DNA of 64,000 bases from Congeria kusceri (Eukaryota > Mollusca > Bivalvia > Myida > Dreissenidae). The stretch spans positions 46,625,548-46,689,547 of the forward strand of contig CM051034.1 in NCBI GenBank assembly GCA_027627225.1, given 5' to 3'. Position numbers and translations under genes: made by a program. Within the stretch, counting starts at the first letter, position 1, and each line of letters begins with the position of its first letter. Of the stretch, positions 1-12,761 are shown in pieces. The notes under the pieces were generated by a model. That model had not been told where the DNA came from. It made no database searches and saw only the letters and a program-made list of their open reading frames with translations.

Positions 1-117
1 ACGATTTCTTTCCTGAATAAATTGTCTACCTTGTCTTATTTCTTCCATCTCTTTTTCTATATTTCTACTTCGCAATCTCTCCTCCCGTTCACTCGCTTCT
101 TTATACTGTGTACTCAT
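1..117 (-). CDS. Partial open frame, N-terminus of an unrecognised Glu/Arg-rich protein
   Basis: A minus-strand frame opens with ATG at 117-115 and stays open for 39 codons to the left edge. The peptide is very rich in Glu, Arg and Gln (for example EREERLRSRNIEKEMEE), a composition typical of a charged helix or coiled coil. No family is recognised. It could be the start of a gene or of a mobile-element protein beyond the window, or a chance open frame; the strongly biased, non-AT-rich codons favour real coding. Confidence 0.3.
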   Translation of the reverse strand, partial: MSTQYKEASEREERLRSRNIEKEMEEIRQGRQFIQERNR

Positions 118-829
118 GGTTCTAAACTGATATTTGCACTACAAATACTATATACTTCCTATACCTGTACTAATATATAGGCCTCTTTACACTAAACTAC
201 AACAAACACTGCCATTAACACTAAATTCCTATGATAGTTATAATATACTATTACTTCTACAACGCACTTTTCTCTCACATGCACATCAAAACTCTAGCAT
301 ACTAATGTAACAACAATCACCAATACACTATATTGTTTATTATTTATAAAACAAAATGTCGTCTATATATTGAACAATTCAATAAATCATACAATTAACA
401 CAATATTTCATTTAAGCATTTACTGCGGCTTCTTCGCTGCACATTTTATAAATGCCCTTGTCATAGTGTGGTAATGTGACACTATTACCTCCCCTGTTGT
501 CCTTTTACCAGTACACTCCCGTTTTTGTGTTTGTTTGTGAAATGCACAAATGCGATTTTCTATTATTATTATTTTTTTTTTTTTTTATTAATTTTTTTTT
601 GATTCCAACGTCTTTATTCGTATACATATCATATACACACGTGCATTTTACATATGTCATAGTACATTGTTATACAGTGATGTGCGCAAAACCACACTCG
701 ATGTACATATGTGTTGCAATCTTAAGAACTATATAAAAAAACACGAAGAAAAAAGAAGGCAGGTTGCACTGAGTCTAATGTTATACATGTGATATGTACT
801 AAACACCAGGCATTTAAATGCATTTCTTT
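118..829. other. AT-rich non-coding stretch
   Basis: No coding signal is recognised. It contains poly-T runs near 570-600 and alternating AT-rich DNA. Short open frames here are built from homopolymer runs and are not supported. Confidence 0.5.
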
Positions 830-1230
830 TTATGCACAAATCGCAATTTTCATAGTAACGATTATAATACAGTTTTTTTTTTTTGTTTTATTGTTGATGT
901 TTACGATTTCTCCTATTACTGACCATCTTTCCTTTTCTGTTTCTGATAGTTTAATATTACTATATATATTATAAGCCCATGCTAAACTTTTTACTAAACC
1001 ATTATAATTTGGTATTATCTTATTTCTTCTACAAGCAAAAATGTATATTTTTACTTCAAGGCATAACATCGTAATATTGTCTTTTCCTGGTTTAGTATTT
1101 CCAACAATAAGAGTCTTACAATTTACAATATTTCTTATGTTTAATTTGTGTAATGTTTTCTGGTATTATTAGTTCGTTGAATACAGCATAAATTGGTTTT
1201 GTCAATTTATTTAATTTCGAAAAATGACAT
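830..1230 (-). pseudogene. Decayed C-terminal tail of a non-LTR retrotransposon polyprotein
   Basis: On the minus strand two frames together give a pattern seen after the reverse transcriptase in some L1/Tx1-like LINEs: a block with LIVGN, then EVKIYIFACRRNKIIPN. The two parts lie in different frames, with stops near 1110-1130, so this copy is broken. It differs from the LINE at 1497-4194. This is recognition of a general pattern from memory and has not been tested by alignment. Confidence 0.3.
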
Positions 1231-1482
1231 ATTTACTGTTGACGTTGACGCAATTCGAACTACCTTCTCCTGCGTGATAGTCTAAAACGTTCTACTTTTC
1301 AAATATTGGACCTGCTCGTGTGATTATGGGCCACTGGCAGCAATACAGATATGATATAGATTTTAAGTATAATTATGGGATTACACTAGTTTCGTTCAAC
1401 AACTACCAGCTAGATTTATAATCTACTAAACACACTACTAGCGATTTTACTGATTATTCCGTGCTACAGTTATGCGGTGTTC

Positions 1483-1496
1483 TGTAATCATTTAGA
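1483..1496. repeat. Left target-site duplication of LINE copy 1
   Basis: The 14-mer TGTAATCATTTAGA occurs here and again at 4195-4208, immediately outside both ends of the minus-strand LINE. This is the expected footprint of target-primed reverse transcription. Confidence 0.85.
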
Positions 1497-4194
1497 ACAG
1501 AACAGAACAGAACAGAACATTTTATTTAAGACTTGTACAAGTACATCGTCTACAACACATATAAATATAATACATGCAATCAACATGACATAGCGTAGTG
1601 TTAAATAATTCTAATCAATGCGTACTTCGATCGAGGAATTCGGAGGATGAACGTTAACCGTGTGTTAATTATTAACGAAAGTTAGTGCATTTCTAACATT
1701 CATAGCTTCCTTAATAAACTTACACAGATTAAAAACATCTGATTTATTAGTTGAATTTAAAAGCTGGGTAAATTTATAGACAGAAGGTTTTACATAGAAA
1801 TATCTTCTAATATATTGTTTTCTGATGTCAGTATAACAATTGCAAATAATGGCAAAATGGTATTCGTCCTCTATATCTGTAGAATTACAAAGTGTACAAT
1901 ATCTTTCCTCTCGTGGAATTCGATTATATCTTCCTGTTTGTATTCTGAGAGGAAGTCCATTTAATCTTAATCTACTCATGTATAAGCGATAACGTTTTGA
2001 TAAAATATCTAAATATGGCTCGTAATAATGTGTTGATTTACACAATTTATACAGACACAACATTGAGCTGTTGTCAATTTTTGACATCGTTTCTTGTTTA
2101 AAGGTGTCTATAATACGGGTTTTTAACTCATTCAAAAATAAATCCTGATTGATACTGCTAACATTATCAAATACGTATGCAAATCCATAATCAGCTAACA
2201 ACTTTCTTATATTTGCTGCCCAATTTAAACGTCCGTTATAACTATCAATAACAGATTGGGAATAAATAGTTTTAACAATAATATTGTTTGAGCTAGCAAT
2301 TTTCAGCCAGTATTTAATCATTCGAATATATCTACTAATAAACAATGGGTAACGTCCCAACTCACTATATGTAATTGCATTACAAGTATTTATTTTAACC
2401 TTTAACAATCGCTTGCAAAACTTAAGGTGGACTCTTTCAAGTTCCTTTGACTTAGTATAACCCCATACTTCACAGGAATAATTCAATATAGGACTCACAA
2501 AAGCATCAAATAACTGACACATTGTCTTAGGACTTAAGTCAAACTCCTTACATTTGCATAAAAGAATGTTCATTGCTTTCAAAGCTTTACCAACTAGGTG
2601 TTCCTGATTTAAAATAAAATTTCCAGTGTAATTAAAAATTGTTCCTAAATAGTTAAAATCATTTACAACTTCTATTTTTTGTCCATCGTATGACCAGTTT
2701 TCAATATTTAATAATCCACCCCTTTTACGAAAAACCATAATTTTAGTCTTCGAAGTATTTACCTTGAGTCCCCCGGTATCGCAATATGACTTTAAACTAT
2801 TTAAATGTTGTTGTACCTCACATGGGGTTTTACCTAAAATGGCCATATCATCTGCAAAAAGTAGAAGTATCAATACAATATCATCTAAAACTAGGCCACA
2901 GTCAGTGCCTTTTTGTAAAAACAACTATAAATCTTCGACAAAAATAGAAAACAATAGGGGTGACATTACTGCACCTTGACGCAAGCCCACTGCATATTCA
3001 AAGTATTCAGAATAATTCGAACATAGTTTAACACGAGATTTAACATGCTGATACATATCTCTTATAATTCTTAAAAGTTTTCCACGTACACCGCAATTGT
3101 ATAATTTCAACCACAAACCATTTCTATAAATAGAATCAAAACATTTCATCATGTCAACGAAAATAACATATAACCTTTTGTTTTCACTAATATATTTGTG
3201 CACAATTGACATAAGTACAAATATTGCATCAACAGTGGATCTACCTTTCAAGAATCCGAATTGCGCATCCGAAATAGTGTTGTGCTCATTACAAAACTGC
3301 TCAATTCGTTTGTTTATAACTGTAGTAAAAAGCTTCGCTAAACAACTAACCAATGTAATTCCTCTATAATTATTCACATCGTTTTTATCACCATTTTTAT
3401 GCAATGGGATAATTGTACCTTCAGTCCAGTTATCTGGAAAATAACCAGAATTTAGTATAGAATTAAACAGATCACACAAATGTGATGATAAAATATCAAT
3501 ACTTTCAATTAAGTATTCATTTAAAATACAGTCACTGCCAAAAGCTTTGTTCCGTTTCAAAGATTTCACAGCGGTAACGATTTCATTAACGGTAAAAGGT
3601 TGATCTAGTTCAGGAAAATGTTCATTATGATAATTAAAATCATTGTTTTCACAAAAAGTCTCCGCCTGAACATTTTCACAATCAAAAATGTTGTTACTTA
3701 AATTTGAAAAATATTCTTTGAACTCATTTAATGATAAATTATTTCCCACATTACTCGTTCGTTTGCTGAAATATTTCCAGAACTCTTTTGGTTTACTCTT
3801 TTTTAAGTTTTGAATTTCAACCATCTTTCGCTTGTAAAATATTGACTTCTTTTTACGTATGAAATTTTTATAATTCCTTTTACTCTCCCATAGCTGTAGT
3901 CTATTGGCGTCAGACGGACAAACATTAAAACGACGCAGATTTGCTAGGTACGTGTTGCGAACATGTGTGCATTCAAGGTCAAACCAATCAGATTGTTTCG
4001 TATGTGAATTTTCATCAAAACTATAAATGGGCTTGACTAGTCGGTGTTTAGAAAACAATGGATCCGCTACACTGCGTAAAACATTAGTAAAATCGTTTAG
4101 TGCATTATTTATAGACTGTTTGCTATCACAGTTTATATTGTGAACAATGGTATTTAAATTCGGTAAACTAGCAATTATACCCGATCGGAACTGT
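1497..4194 (-). mobile_element. 5'-truncated L1-like LINE, copy 1
   Basis: A minus-strand non-LTR retrotransposon lies between perfect 14-bp target-site duplications. Its 3' end (left side) has an AATAAA-like signal followed by a (TTCTG)n tail, read as (CAGAA)n on the plus strand. The same 3' UTR and tail occur in the fuller copy at 31540-35797. The 5' end stops inside the linker between endonuclease and reverse transcriptase, so ORF1 and the endonuclease are absent. This is the usual result of incomplete reverse transcription, and the copy cannot move by itself. Confidence 0.9.
1665..4193 (-). pseudogene. LINE ORF2 fragment (reverse transcriptase) with one amber stop
   Basis: The frame runs from the element's truncated 5' end at 4193 to a natural stop at 1665. 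One in-frame TAG at 2927-2925 interrupts it, where the fuller copy has a Glu codon (GAG to TAG). Upstream of the TAG are the fingers/palm blocks, including LRQGAVMSPLLFS. Downstream is the catalytic FADD box (LLLFADDMAIL), then the thumb and a C-x2-C-x9-H-x4-C knuckle (CTLCNSTDIEDEYHFAIIC). Apart from the TAG the frame is intact, so the insertion is fairly young. No functional protein is expected. Confidence 0.88.
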
Positions 4195-4208
4195 TGTAAT
4201 CATTTAGA
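4195..4208. repeat. Right target-site duplication of LINE copy 1
   Basis: Second copy of TGTAATCATTTAGA, directly abutting the truncated 5' end of the element. Confidence 0.85.
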
Positions 4209-6122
4209 GAACAGGACAAGTTAGCGTATCAAAGCCAGATTGCGAAATGAAAATAATTGATACAATGCAGCTAAATAAACATTCTCGCAGTTATGTATAA
4301 AATTAAGCTAACTTACCTGTGACCTTATATAAAATGAGGTCAATAAAATTAATTATGAAATCGAATGATGCTATTAAATTTCTATGGGCAACTTAGTGAT
4401 TAATTTTACGCAAAATTGCTAACGCAATGAAAAATTGTAATACAAAAATATAAACAGAAAATGCACTCACCAAAATCCGTCGGATCACAAAAAATAAACA
4501 AAAGAATACATTTAGTCCAATATACTATGTAATAAGGCCAAATACACTAGTGTCACTGCACTATTCCAGTCTGAACGGCGAATCCAATCCTGGTAACGTA
4601 GAATGTAGAACCCTCGACGTTGACATACGTAAAAGTTTGTGCACATATAATAGCGTGATTTCCCCGGGGAAAGTTTATGCTAGCAGAGGACAGACCATGG
4701 GACGTTTGAAGCAATCACGTGTTGTGACGAAACAGTCCAAAGTTCAGTCGACTGTGAATTCGGGAATAACTCCCGAAAATGTATATGCTATGTAAAATAG
4801 CAAAGGCGTAGCTTGGCCAACTTGAGTAGAACACGATGCTCGATGAGTCAACGTTGAAAAAATGACTTCAAACGTTGATTTGTTGATTACCACGACGAAA
4901 CGTTTGGGCGCCATTGTTGCCGACTGGTTTGTTGTGGATTCTATATCGTGGTAATTATTACATATTCTGTTTTTAGAAAACAGAAGAAACTCTTTCGGCA
5001 TCTGTAATAAGTATATTTATAATAATAAATATTATAAATGTCCTTCTTGCACGAAATGAAAGTAAAGAATGACTAATACCAATTCAACAAGAATTATGTG
5101 ATCCGACGGCGAGTTAATTGATGTATAATATATAATCATGATAAATAATAATTACTAGCAATTTGTAACAATGTCAAATACAAATAATATAATAAGACAC
5201 AAAACAAAGATATAATATAATTATCTGTAATAAGTATATTTATAATAATAAATATTATAAATGTCCTTCTTGCACGAAATGAAAGTATCGAATGACAGGT
5301 TTCTATCATTCGATACAGGTGATTGGATATTTTTGAGCAATTATCAGATTAAAGTGCAACGGCTAGGGAGTAAGTGCTATTCATGTTAGTAGAAAGTGAG
5401 ATTTAGTTATCTAAATCTATTCAACTAAATAATAGCCTTAACAGTTAAACTACTAAAATTAAATGAATGTACACGTTACTACAACTACTATTTACAATTT
5501 ATACTTTTGCTTTTCACTAACTACATGTACTATCTTTAATTTAAAATTTAAGCTGCACAATGTGAATTAACAGATTATTAATATAAAATGGGCTTTAAAA
5601 TAACAATAACACAAAGCATAATTGTTGAAGATTTATTTCAGAATCGTATTATAAACGTCTTGTAACATTAGTTTCGAATCCTGGCTAAGGATTTTTTTTA
5701 AATTATTTATTTTTTCTTAATATAATAATTTTTCGTGGTTAGTCCAATCGCTTAAGTTTGTGCAGAAAAAGTCAGAGACAAAATTATAATTAAGCTATTA
5801 AAACCAATACTAACATATTTGCATTTTATTGCCATTAAGGTCAAAACTATTTTAGCTGTCATTTATCATTTAGGAAAAACAAGCAAACAGACCAGCCTGA
5901 ATAATCGAACCATAACTACATGTATTGAGTTGTCCTGCAACGAATTGTTCACAAGTTTAAATAGCATGTCAAGAAATTGACGGTGCGATCACGTGACTTA
6001 TATGGATATACTCATTTTTGTTATATCTGAATGTATATATCTGAATGTATTTTTTCCGCGATTGCTGTGTTCGGTGTAAAGGTACCATAATTTTTTATAC
6101 AACGCAACTACTTGTGTTGCAG
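4209..6122. other. Non-coding, AT-rich, with a short duplicated segment
   Basis: No gene is recognised. The 14-mer TGTGATCCGACGGC near 5099 is nearly complemented by CCGTCGGATCACA near 4478. These could be the short terminal inverted repeats of a roughly 630-bp non-autonomous element. An 81-codon open frame at 4550-4795 lies between them but has no recognisable content. Confidence 0.35.
5001..5287. repeat. 64-bp direct duplication, copies 223 bp apart
   Basis: The segments 5001-5064 and 5224-5287 are identical by eye. Both start TCTGTAATAAGTATA and end GAAATGAAAGTA. The spacer is AT-rich and non-coding. A recent local duplication is the simplest explanation. Confidence 0.8.
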
Positions 6123-6430
6123 ATGAACTGTATTCACCCACACTGGCCCTATTATGCGGTGACTGGAATAGAGGGGTTGTGAGTCAGATACCACCGAATA
6201 AAACACTCGGGACGCGACATTTTATACCACCACTGCCAATTAATGCTACATTAAAGCTACAAACTTCCGAGGGCAACACAGTCGTCTCCATAAGTGGGAA
6301 GTCGTATAGTGCATAATATATTTTAAACACCAATGGGCAGACGCAGGAACTTGACTTAGATGCGGTAACGGTTGGTGTTGATGAAATAGGCAAACTTCAC
6401 GTAACATTGCTTAGCAACTTATTAGCATAG
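6123..6430 (+). pseudogene. Orphan coding-like exon with an in-frame TAA; family unknown
   Basis: After an acceptor-like TTGTGTTGCAG, a frame with two leading bases reads 63 codons, then TAA at 6314-6316, then 37 further codons to TAG at 6428-6430. The peptide on both sides of the TAA looks like real protein: LALLCGDWNRGVVSQIP, then NATLKLQTSEGNTVVSI, and after the stop QELDLDAVTVGVDEIGKLHV. Alternating hydrophobic residues suggest a beta-rich domain. The amino-acid composition differs clearly from the surrounding AT-rich noise. No family is recognised and no partner exon was found nearby. It is probably the last exon of a decayed gene or captured gene fragment. Confidence 0.4.
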
Positions 6431-8253
6431 TATATTCGCTAATATTGTGTCGATACTTTGTCGAATGATAAATTGACCATGTTCTATATACATATTATTA
6501 GATGCGTGGTCATTTATAACAAGTTTTGTTAAGTTATTAAAAAGGAATCCTGGCATCTTTTACTATTCTATAAATAATTTTGCCGCAGATTCCACAAAAG
6601 AAGCCGTGTGGGTAAATGATTGATAGCTTTTAAGCAGATTTCAATTTGATAATCAACATCAGACATTATCTCACAATATTCCTTAACGTTGACAGTCAAT
6701 ATTTAAGTTTATTTAAGTGTGCCGTATTGGTTGGGTACAGTTGCCAAAACTAAGTGTTATTTACATTATATAGTAATATTACAAATTAATTTTAAATATA
6801 CGTAAATGCATCAATCAATAAAAAGCTGCCAATTTAGCACTAACGAACAATACAACTTAAATTGAATTTCATTCTTTGCACAACTTTGAAACAATTTATA
6901 AAAAAAATGGTCATGATTTGAAAAGTATTACTGACGCTAAAATATTTATTATATCTAATACAAAGCAGCACTCAACAAAACATAAACCTAACGTGCCGAG
7001 TATGTAAATTTTTTGCACACGGTTCGTTAATCGGAAATAAACGTGTCAAACGATTTGTTTTCATATCAGTTGAAACTGTATGTCCATCAAGTAATACACA
7101 ATGACGCTTTGCTAGAGACATATGGCAATGGCCGCCGTGTTTTAGAGATCGTTTACATTTTGTTTCAATATGCAGAACGCCAACAAAACATAATAATAAC
7201 ATGAAGGACTTTTAGGAATATGTAAACACAAAAAGTGATTTGAAAATATATGTTTCTATTCATTTGTATGACAACAATTTCAAGCATCTAACACTAGTTT
7301 GGACGAGCGATGTGGTTTGTATTTGAGGTATAAAATAGTTATCAGATTCCGTTTTTATGATTAACTAATGCTACATTGAGTTAGTACACTGAAATAATAA
7401 AGACACGCATATATAATATTTTTCACGTTTGAAGTGATTTAGGGCATTCAACTCATAACAATTTTGTTTTAGACATGCTACTGCCTGTTCTTGTGTAATA
7501 TATCAGGTGAGGCTTAAAATAAATAAATGTGTATGGACAATGTATTGTTTCATTGATGACGTCATACCACTACCAAAGTGCGGGTTCATGTGAATTAAAA
7601 AAAATAATAACGTTTTTGCTATTAATGACGATTAAAAGTATTAAACTGTATACGTTCTTGATATCAAATTGTTATTTTTTGTTGAATCTGAATCATTTTT
7701 TACTGAAAATGTTGACTTTATAGTTGATTCCGAGTACTATGACGTACATCCAAACATTGATTGATATAAACGCTAGCGACTTGATATAAAAAATATATCA
7801 GGCACCTTTGTATCAGACTGAGTGGTGTGATAAGATAGTGTATTGTTTATAGCTACCGATTTAATGTTGGTTGCCCTAAGGTAAGAAATAAACTTGCTGC
7901 AAAGGTCGGTCACACCCGGTATTGACCTGAACGTGATTTGATTCGGCAGTGGTCTTGTTTGAACGTCTAGATTGATTTAGGAGCACAATTTTATCAAATT
8001 TATGATTAATTTATGTAAGGATTATTGTTCTTCACTTGAGAGAACTTTGTGAATGGAGGTGACTTACCATGTTAGAACATTTCATAATACAAAAACTTTA
8101 TCCTTCCAGTATATTTATTAAATGATTATTTTGTTAAATTTGTATACTAACATATCATTCGTATACAATTCTAAATAGTGATCACATTAAATAAACATCG
8201 TATTTTTTATTTTACACATCACTTGTTTGAAGTTTGTTCCTTATGGTTGTGTG
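6431..8253. other. Non-coding stretch, nothing recognised
   Basis: AT-rich sequence with stops in all frames. No recognisable protein segment, RNA gene or repeat boundary was seen. Confidence 0.5.
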
Positions 8254-8350
8254 ATTGTATGTATGTATCTATGTATGTACTTATGTATGTATGTAACTGT
8301 GTGTGTGTGTGTGTGTGCGTGTGTGTGTGTGTGTGTGTGTATGTGTGTGA
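8254..8350. repeat. (TATG)n then (TG)n microsatellite
   Basis: A run of TATG/TATC tetranucleotides passes into uninterrupted TG dinucleotides from about 8298. Open frames here merely translate the repeat. Confidence 0.9.
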
Positions 8351-9105
8351 AACTGCATCTTCAACTTGGTAGGGTGGCGAAGCTATTACTTAAAACTAAT
8401 AGAAGCAATAATGAACTTTTAAGATGATGTTTGTGTTTCGATTTAGATTCAGTCGTTCAGAAGAACACATTCTTCATGTCTTGCTTAATCAATATATTCC
8501 TGTAATGATGATTAAATAGTTTAAAAAGCGATTATTTCAAGTTCATTTCTATTAATTGTTTATCATTACCATTACACGTTCACATACATGTCTGATCTAA
8601 TACATGTATACTAGTGTGTTGTATATTTAATTTTAAAGTTTCATTATTCTTCAAACTTTATCCGTGGTTTGCAGTTGCAGATTGTAAATTCATTCAACCG
8701 CATGATATAATTTTGCCAATGGACACGTACATATTTTCTGTAAATATGTTTTGTCTGTGTATATACGAGTATGCATGGTTTTCGTTCATTATAAAGCATT
8801 GCAAGAACGGGGCGTATTATTCGCAGAAAATGAATTTGTTAAACTACAGTTGTATCAGTTTCTATACACCCCGAATAGTTCGTAATAAGATATATGGTTT
8901 CTGTATTGTTTTAGCAGAGTTGATATTGTTAGCACACACGTGTATCGGGTATATACTGATTCCATATAATTTACATAACCAGCTTTGAGTTTCAGTTTTC
9001 ATTTAATTATTTCCAATGCACACATCCCTATATTAGATTACATTTGAACATATATGAATCGAGTAGATTTTTTTTCGACTCCTCTTATCTGAAAATATGT
9101 AATCC
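8351..9105. other. Non-coding stretch, nothing recognised
   Basis: One 124-codon open frame (8614-8988) exists, but its composition is that of translated AT-rich DNA and it carries no recognisable motif. Confidence 0.45.
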
Positions 9106-9785
9106 CCCTGTTATGGGTGGAAATACGCGATGTTGGTTACGAGTTTACACTGACGAAATACACAGAGCTACAAGAGCTTATGGGAGGAAATATGCGATGT
9201 TGGTCACGAGTTTACGCTGACAAAATACACAGAGCTACAAGAGGTTATGGGAGGAAATATGCGATGTTGGTTACGAGTTTACACTGACGAAATACACAGA
9301 GCTACAAGAGGTTATGGGAGGAAATATGCGATGTTGGTTACGAGTTTACACTGACAAAATACACAGAGCTGCAAGAGGTTATGGGAGGAAATATGCGATG
9401 TTGGTTACGAGTTTACACTGACAAAATACACAGAGCTGCAAGAGGTTATGGGAGGAAATATGCGATGTTGCTCACGAGTTTACACTGACAAAATACACAG
9501 AGCTACAAGAGGTTATGGGAGAAAATACGCGATGTTGGTCTCGAGTTTACACTGACAAAATAAACAGAGCTACAAGAGGTTATGGGAGGAAGTACGCGAT
9601 GTTGGTCACGAGTTTACACTGACAAAATGCACAGAGCTACAAGAGCTTATGGGAGGAAATATGCGATGTTGGTCTCGAATTTACACTGACAAAATAAACA
9701 GAGCTACAGAGCTTATGGGAGGAAATATGCGATGTTGCTTACGAGTTTACACTGACAAAATACACAGAGCTACAAGAGCTTTACA
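9106..9785. repeat. 67-bp tandem repeat, about ten copies
   Basis: The unit begins GTTATGGGAGGAAATATGCG and ends CACAGAGCTACAAGAG, with a period of 67 bp. Variants such as GCTGCAAGAG, GGTCTCGAGT and TACGCGATG mark single units. Because 67 is not a multiple of three, the array cannot code for a periodic peptide. The 3' flank (9786-9960) is higher in G+C and might be the unique sequence from which the unit was drawn; it has stops and was not identified. Confidence 0.9.
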
Positions 9786-10011
9786 ACTCCGCAAAGCCAG
9801 ACGATGGTAAACCTGGTTCTTCCGGGCTCAAAGTTGGTACCATGACTTCCTGCCACAATCAGTGTTGAAGATACTTTGTTCTCTCGACCCTGAATGACTT
9901 GACAAGAAACAGGAGCTGAAATTCGAAGACTTGGAATAGCAGAAATCAGTCGGCGAAATGCGGTGTAACCAGCTTATGTATACTTATATCACTCAACTTA
10001 GTTAATTCCAA

Positions 10012-10500
<489 letters not shown>

Positions 10501-11161
10501 TATTTATTTTTTTTTCGATCAAAATTTTACACAACCAACTGCTACTAGTTGTACAACGAAATTTTACTGCTTATAAATATCGCCGATTAATGTCTGAAAA
10601 TGATGCTTTTCGACCGATTCATCACAGATGTGAAGGAAAACGTAGATCTATATTTTATCATTCCTTGCAACTTGTTCCATACATAAATCGTTAACACGAA
10701 TATATAGGGGTCAAAGTATGCCTCTAATAATATGTATTTTTTCTTAGTATATAAACATATAAATATATACTGTGTCGCTCAAAGGTTCATCATTAGCATC
10801 AGCACCACGATTATCATCATTAATACAATGGGACTTCTTCTTAATCCTCTTCTTCTATTTCTTTTCTCCTCCTTCTTCTTCTTTTTCTTCTTCTTATTTT
10901 TATTATTATTATTATTATTATTATCATTATTATTATTTCATAATAAAGCGCAAATGAATATTTAAAATCACTATGTTTCAAATAATCACAACAAGAAATA
11001 TCTTATTTGAAAACTTTAAATGAATCTTAAATTAATGTATATTTTTAATGCATGAAACGTAAGGAAAAAACACGAATGTCTGCGCTAGTATGTCCGATTT
11101 TGCTCTAAGCCAGTCATAAAAGTACCTATCAGCAATTTTTTCTTTTATCTCTGTCTTTCAG
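10501..11161. other. Non-coding, with a pyrimidine-rich TTC/TTA tract
   Basis: No gene recognised. 10850-10945 is a TTC/TTA simple-sequence tract. The end of this stretch leads into the acceptor of the first protease exon. Confidence 0.5.
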
Positions 11162-11201
11162 CTCCACATTTCTCTTGGAAAAGGAGGTGTGAATGATACA
11201 G
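11162..11201 (+). CDS. Protease gene, first visible exon (40 bp)
   Basis: Between CTGTCTTTCAG and GGTAAACT, the frame reads LHISLGKGGVNDT and ends in phase 1, exactly what the exon at 11955 needs. A decayed copy of the same short exon lies near 25771, upstream of the duplicated catalytic exon, which supports it being real. Confidence 0.5.
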
Positions 11202-11812
11202 GTAAACTTTGTCTTTGACTGCTAGCACTTAAATAATAAGACGTATTTGTACATTTTAATCCAAAACAACTATGAACTGTAAAACATTTTTAAACCCCAC
11301 AATTGGCATATGTCTGAAGATCAGAGACAATTAATAGTGTAACTTTTCAATAATAAGTGATGTTGTCTAAAACTCTAAATCAATCAAATAATTATGAATA
11401 TTAATCTTACTAATTACACATTTAAACAAGCCGACTGCATTAGATTTCTATTTACAGTTGTTAGGCAGTGACTGTGTTCAAGTTTTGCACATAATTATGC
11501 GCTCGCAATACTTTTACATTAATAATCTCTTTCAACATTGTGTTTTAGCTCCAGACTATACATTGAAATCGACATAATGTATTTGTATCAAACTATATTT
11601 GAAGGTGTTATTGGCGGATGTTGTGCCTGTATGAATGTTTTGTGAAAGAAAGTTTATACTTTTATGCCAAGTATAACAGTAAATGGGGTTATTGTATAAT
11701 AATTTCTTTTTATTACAAGAAACATTCGCGAATATGAATAACTCTTTAAAAAGCTACACCACGACATCCTACTAGTCCTAGGAGTCAAACTAGTTCCCGA
11801 TCGCTTGACCTG

Positions 11813-11893
11813 GCTTGATCGTGTTGATCTGGCTTGATCGGGTTGACCTGGCTTGATCGGGTTGATCTGGCTTGATCAGGTTGATCTTATCGG
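11813..11893. repeat. 20-bp minisatellite, about four copies
   Basis: Alternating CTTGATC and GTTGACC/GTTGATC blocks repeat with a 20-bp period (TTGATCTGGCTTGATCGGGT) just upstream of the catalytic exon, inside an intron. Confidence 0.85.
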
Positions 11894-11954
11894 CAGTGGG
11901 AACTGACTGGTTATGCATCTCATCTTCATTTCCATTCTCTTGTCTATTTCACAG

Positions 11955-12147
11955 GCTTCTTGACCCAAATCTATGGGAATGTACGGCAGACGGATCTGCC
12001 CGGCTACCCCGGTTCCCAGTGCACCACTGAGGCGCTAACCGCCATCTTGCACTGGGAACTGGTGCGACGACAGGGCCGCACGCCCCCGTCTGCCAATATG
12101 GTCAATGATATAATGAGGACCGGAAACAGATTGCATACACTGCTAAG
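11955..12147 (+). CDS. Protease gene, catalytic-Cys exon
   Basis: The exon lies between TTTCACAG and GGTACCT. It reads QIYGNVRQTDLPGYPGSQCT, then EALTAILHWELVRRQGR, and ends in phase 2. GSQC followed by a hydrophobic helix is the typical nucleophile setting of papain-fold proteases. Base composition is much richer in G+C than the flanks. Two degraded copies exist at 26.5-26.75 kb. Confidence 0.7.
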
Positions 12148-12392
12148 GTACCTATAGTCTCTCATCTACGTTCTTTATTAGCATTAATCTGTCAAACATT
12201 TTGCGTGTGCGTATCGGCGCGTGCGTGCGCGCTTGCGTTTGAGCGAGTTTGCGCGCGCATGCATTGGATTAATTCGTAAATGATTTATTTTTATTAAAGA
12301 TTACATGGTCGCGTCTGTTATTTTCTTTGTTTTTTGGCAGGTTTTGCTTTAGCCAATAATTTTTATCGCAATAATCATGTATTTTCTTTCAG

Positions 12393-12579
12393 AGATTCTT
12401 ACAAACTCAGTCAAGAGGAGGATGACCGTGTTGCTATCGACGATTTGCCAATGGACCAGTACCTCCGACTCTTCAACGTTTTTAGCTTGCCGCACGTTGA
12501 CGTCAAACTGGCAGGAGAAACGGCGTACGTCTGTACCACGCCATTGGATGCTTTTGGAGATGACATTAAGTCATTAAAG
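12393..12579 (+). CDS. Protease gene, exon 3
   Basis: Acceptor TTTCTTTCAG and donor AAGGTTCAA. The exon completes the split Arg codon, reads DSYKLSQEEDDRVAIDDLPM and ETAYVCTTPLDAFGDDI, and ends in phase 0. No stop occurs in frame. Confidence 0.65.
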
Positions 12580-12611
12580 GTTCAAAAATGTTGTTAAAGC
12601 AATACTGTCTG

Positions 12612-12755
12612 ACATTGATAGTCAGTCAGTCAGTCCGTTGCTCAGACACTCACTCAGCCACTTAGCCAATCACCCAGTCGCACAATCACGCATTCTCTCA
12701 GTCACTTTGTCAGTAACTAAGTCAGTCATTAAGTCAATCAGTCACACAATTATTC
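12612..12755. repeat. Degenerate CAGT tetranucleotide tract
   Basis: Imperfect repeats of CAGT/CACT/TCAG begin directly after exon 3 and run for about 140 bp. Open frames across it only translate the repeat. Confidence 0.75.
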
Positions 12756-12761
12756 ATTTAA

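Noticed and set aside
4550..5001. Two overlapping open frames of 81 and 85 codons between possible short inverted repeats
   Set aside because: No recognisable protein content. The weak internal similarity (ISPGKVYA and ITPENVYA) is not enough to call a gene.
8614..8988. 124-codon plus-strand open frame
   Set aside because: No motif, composition equal to AT-rich background, no splice or promoter support.
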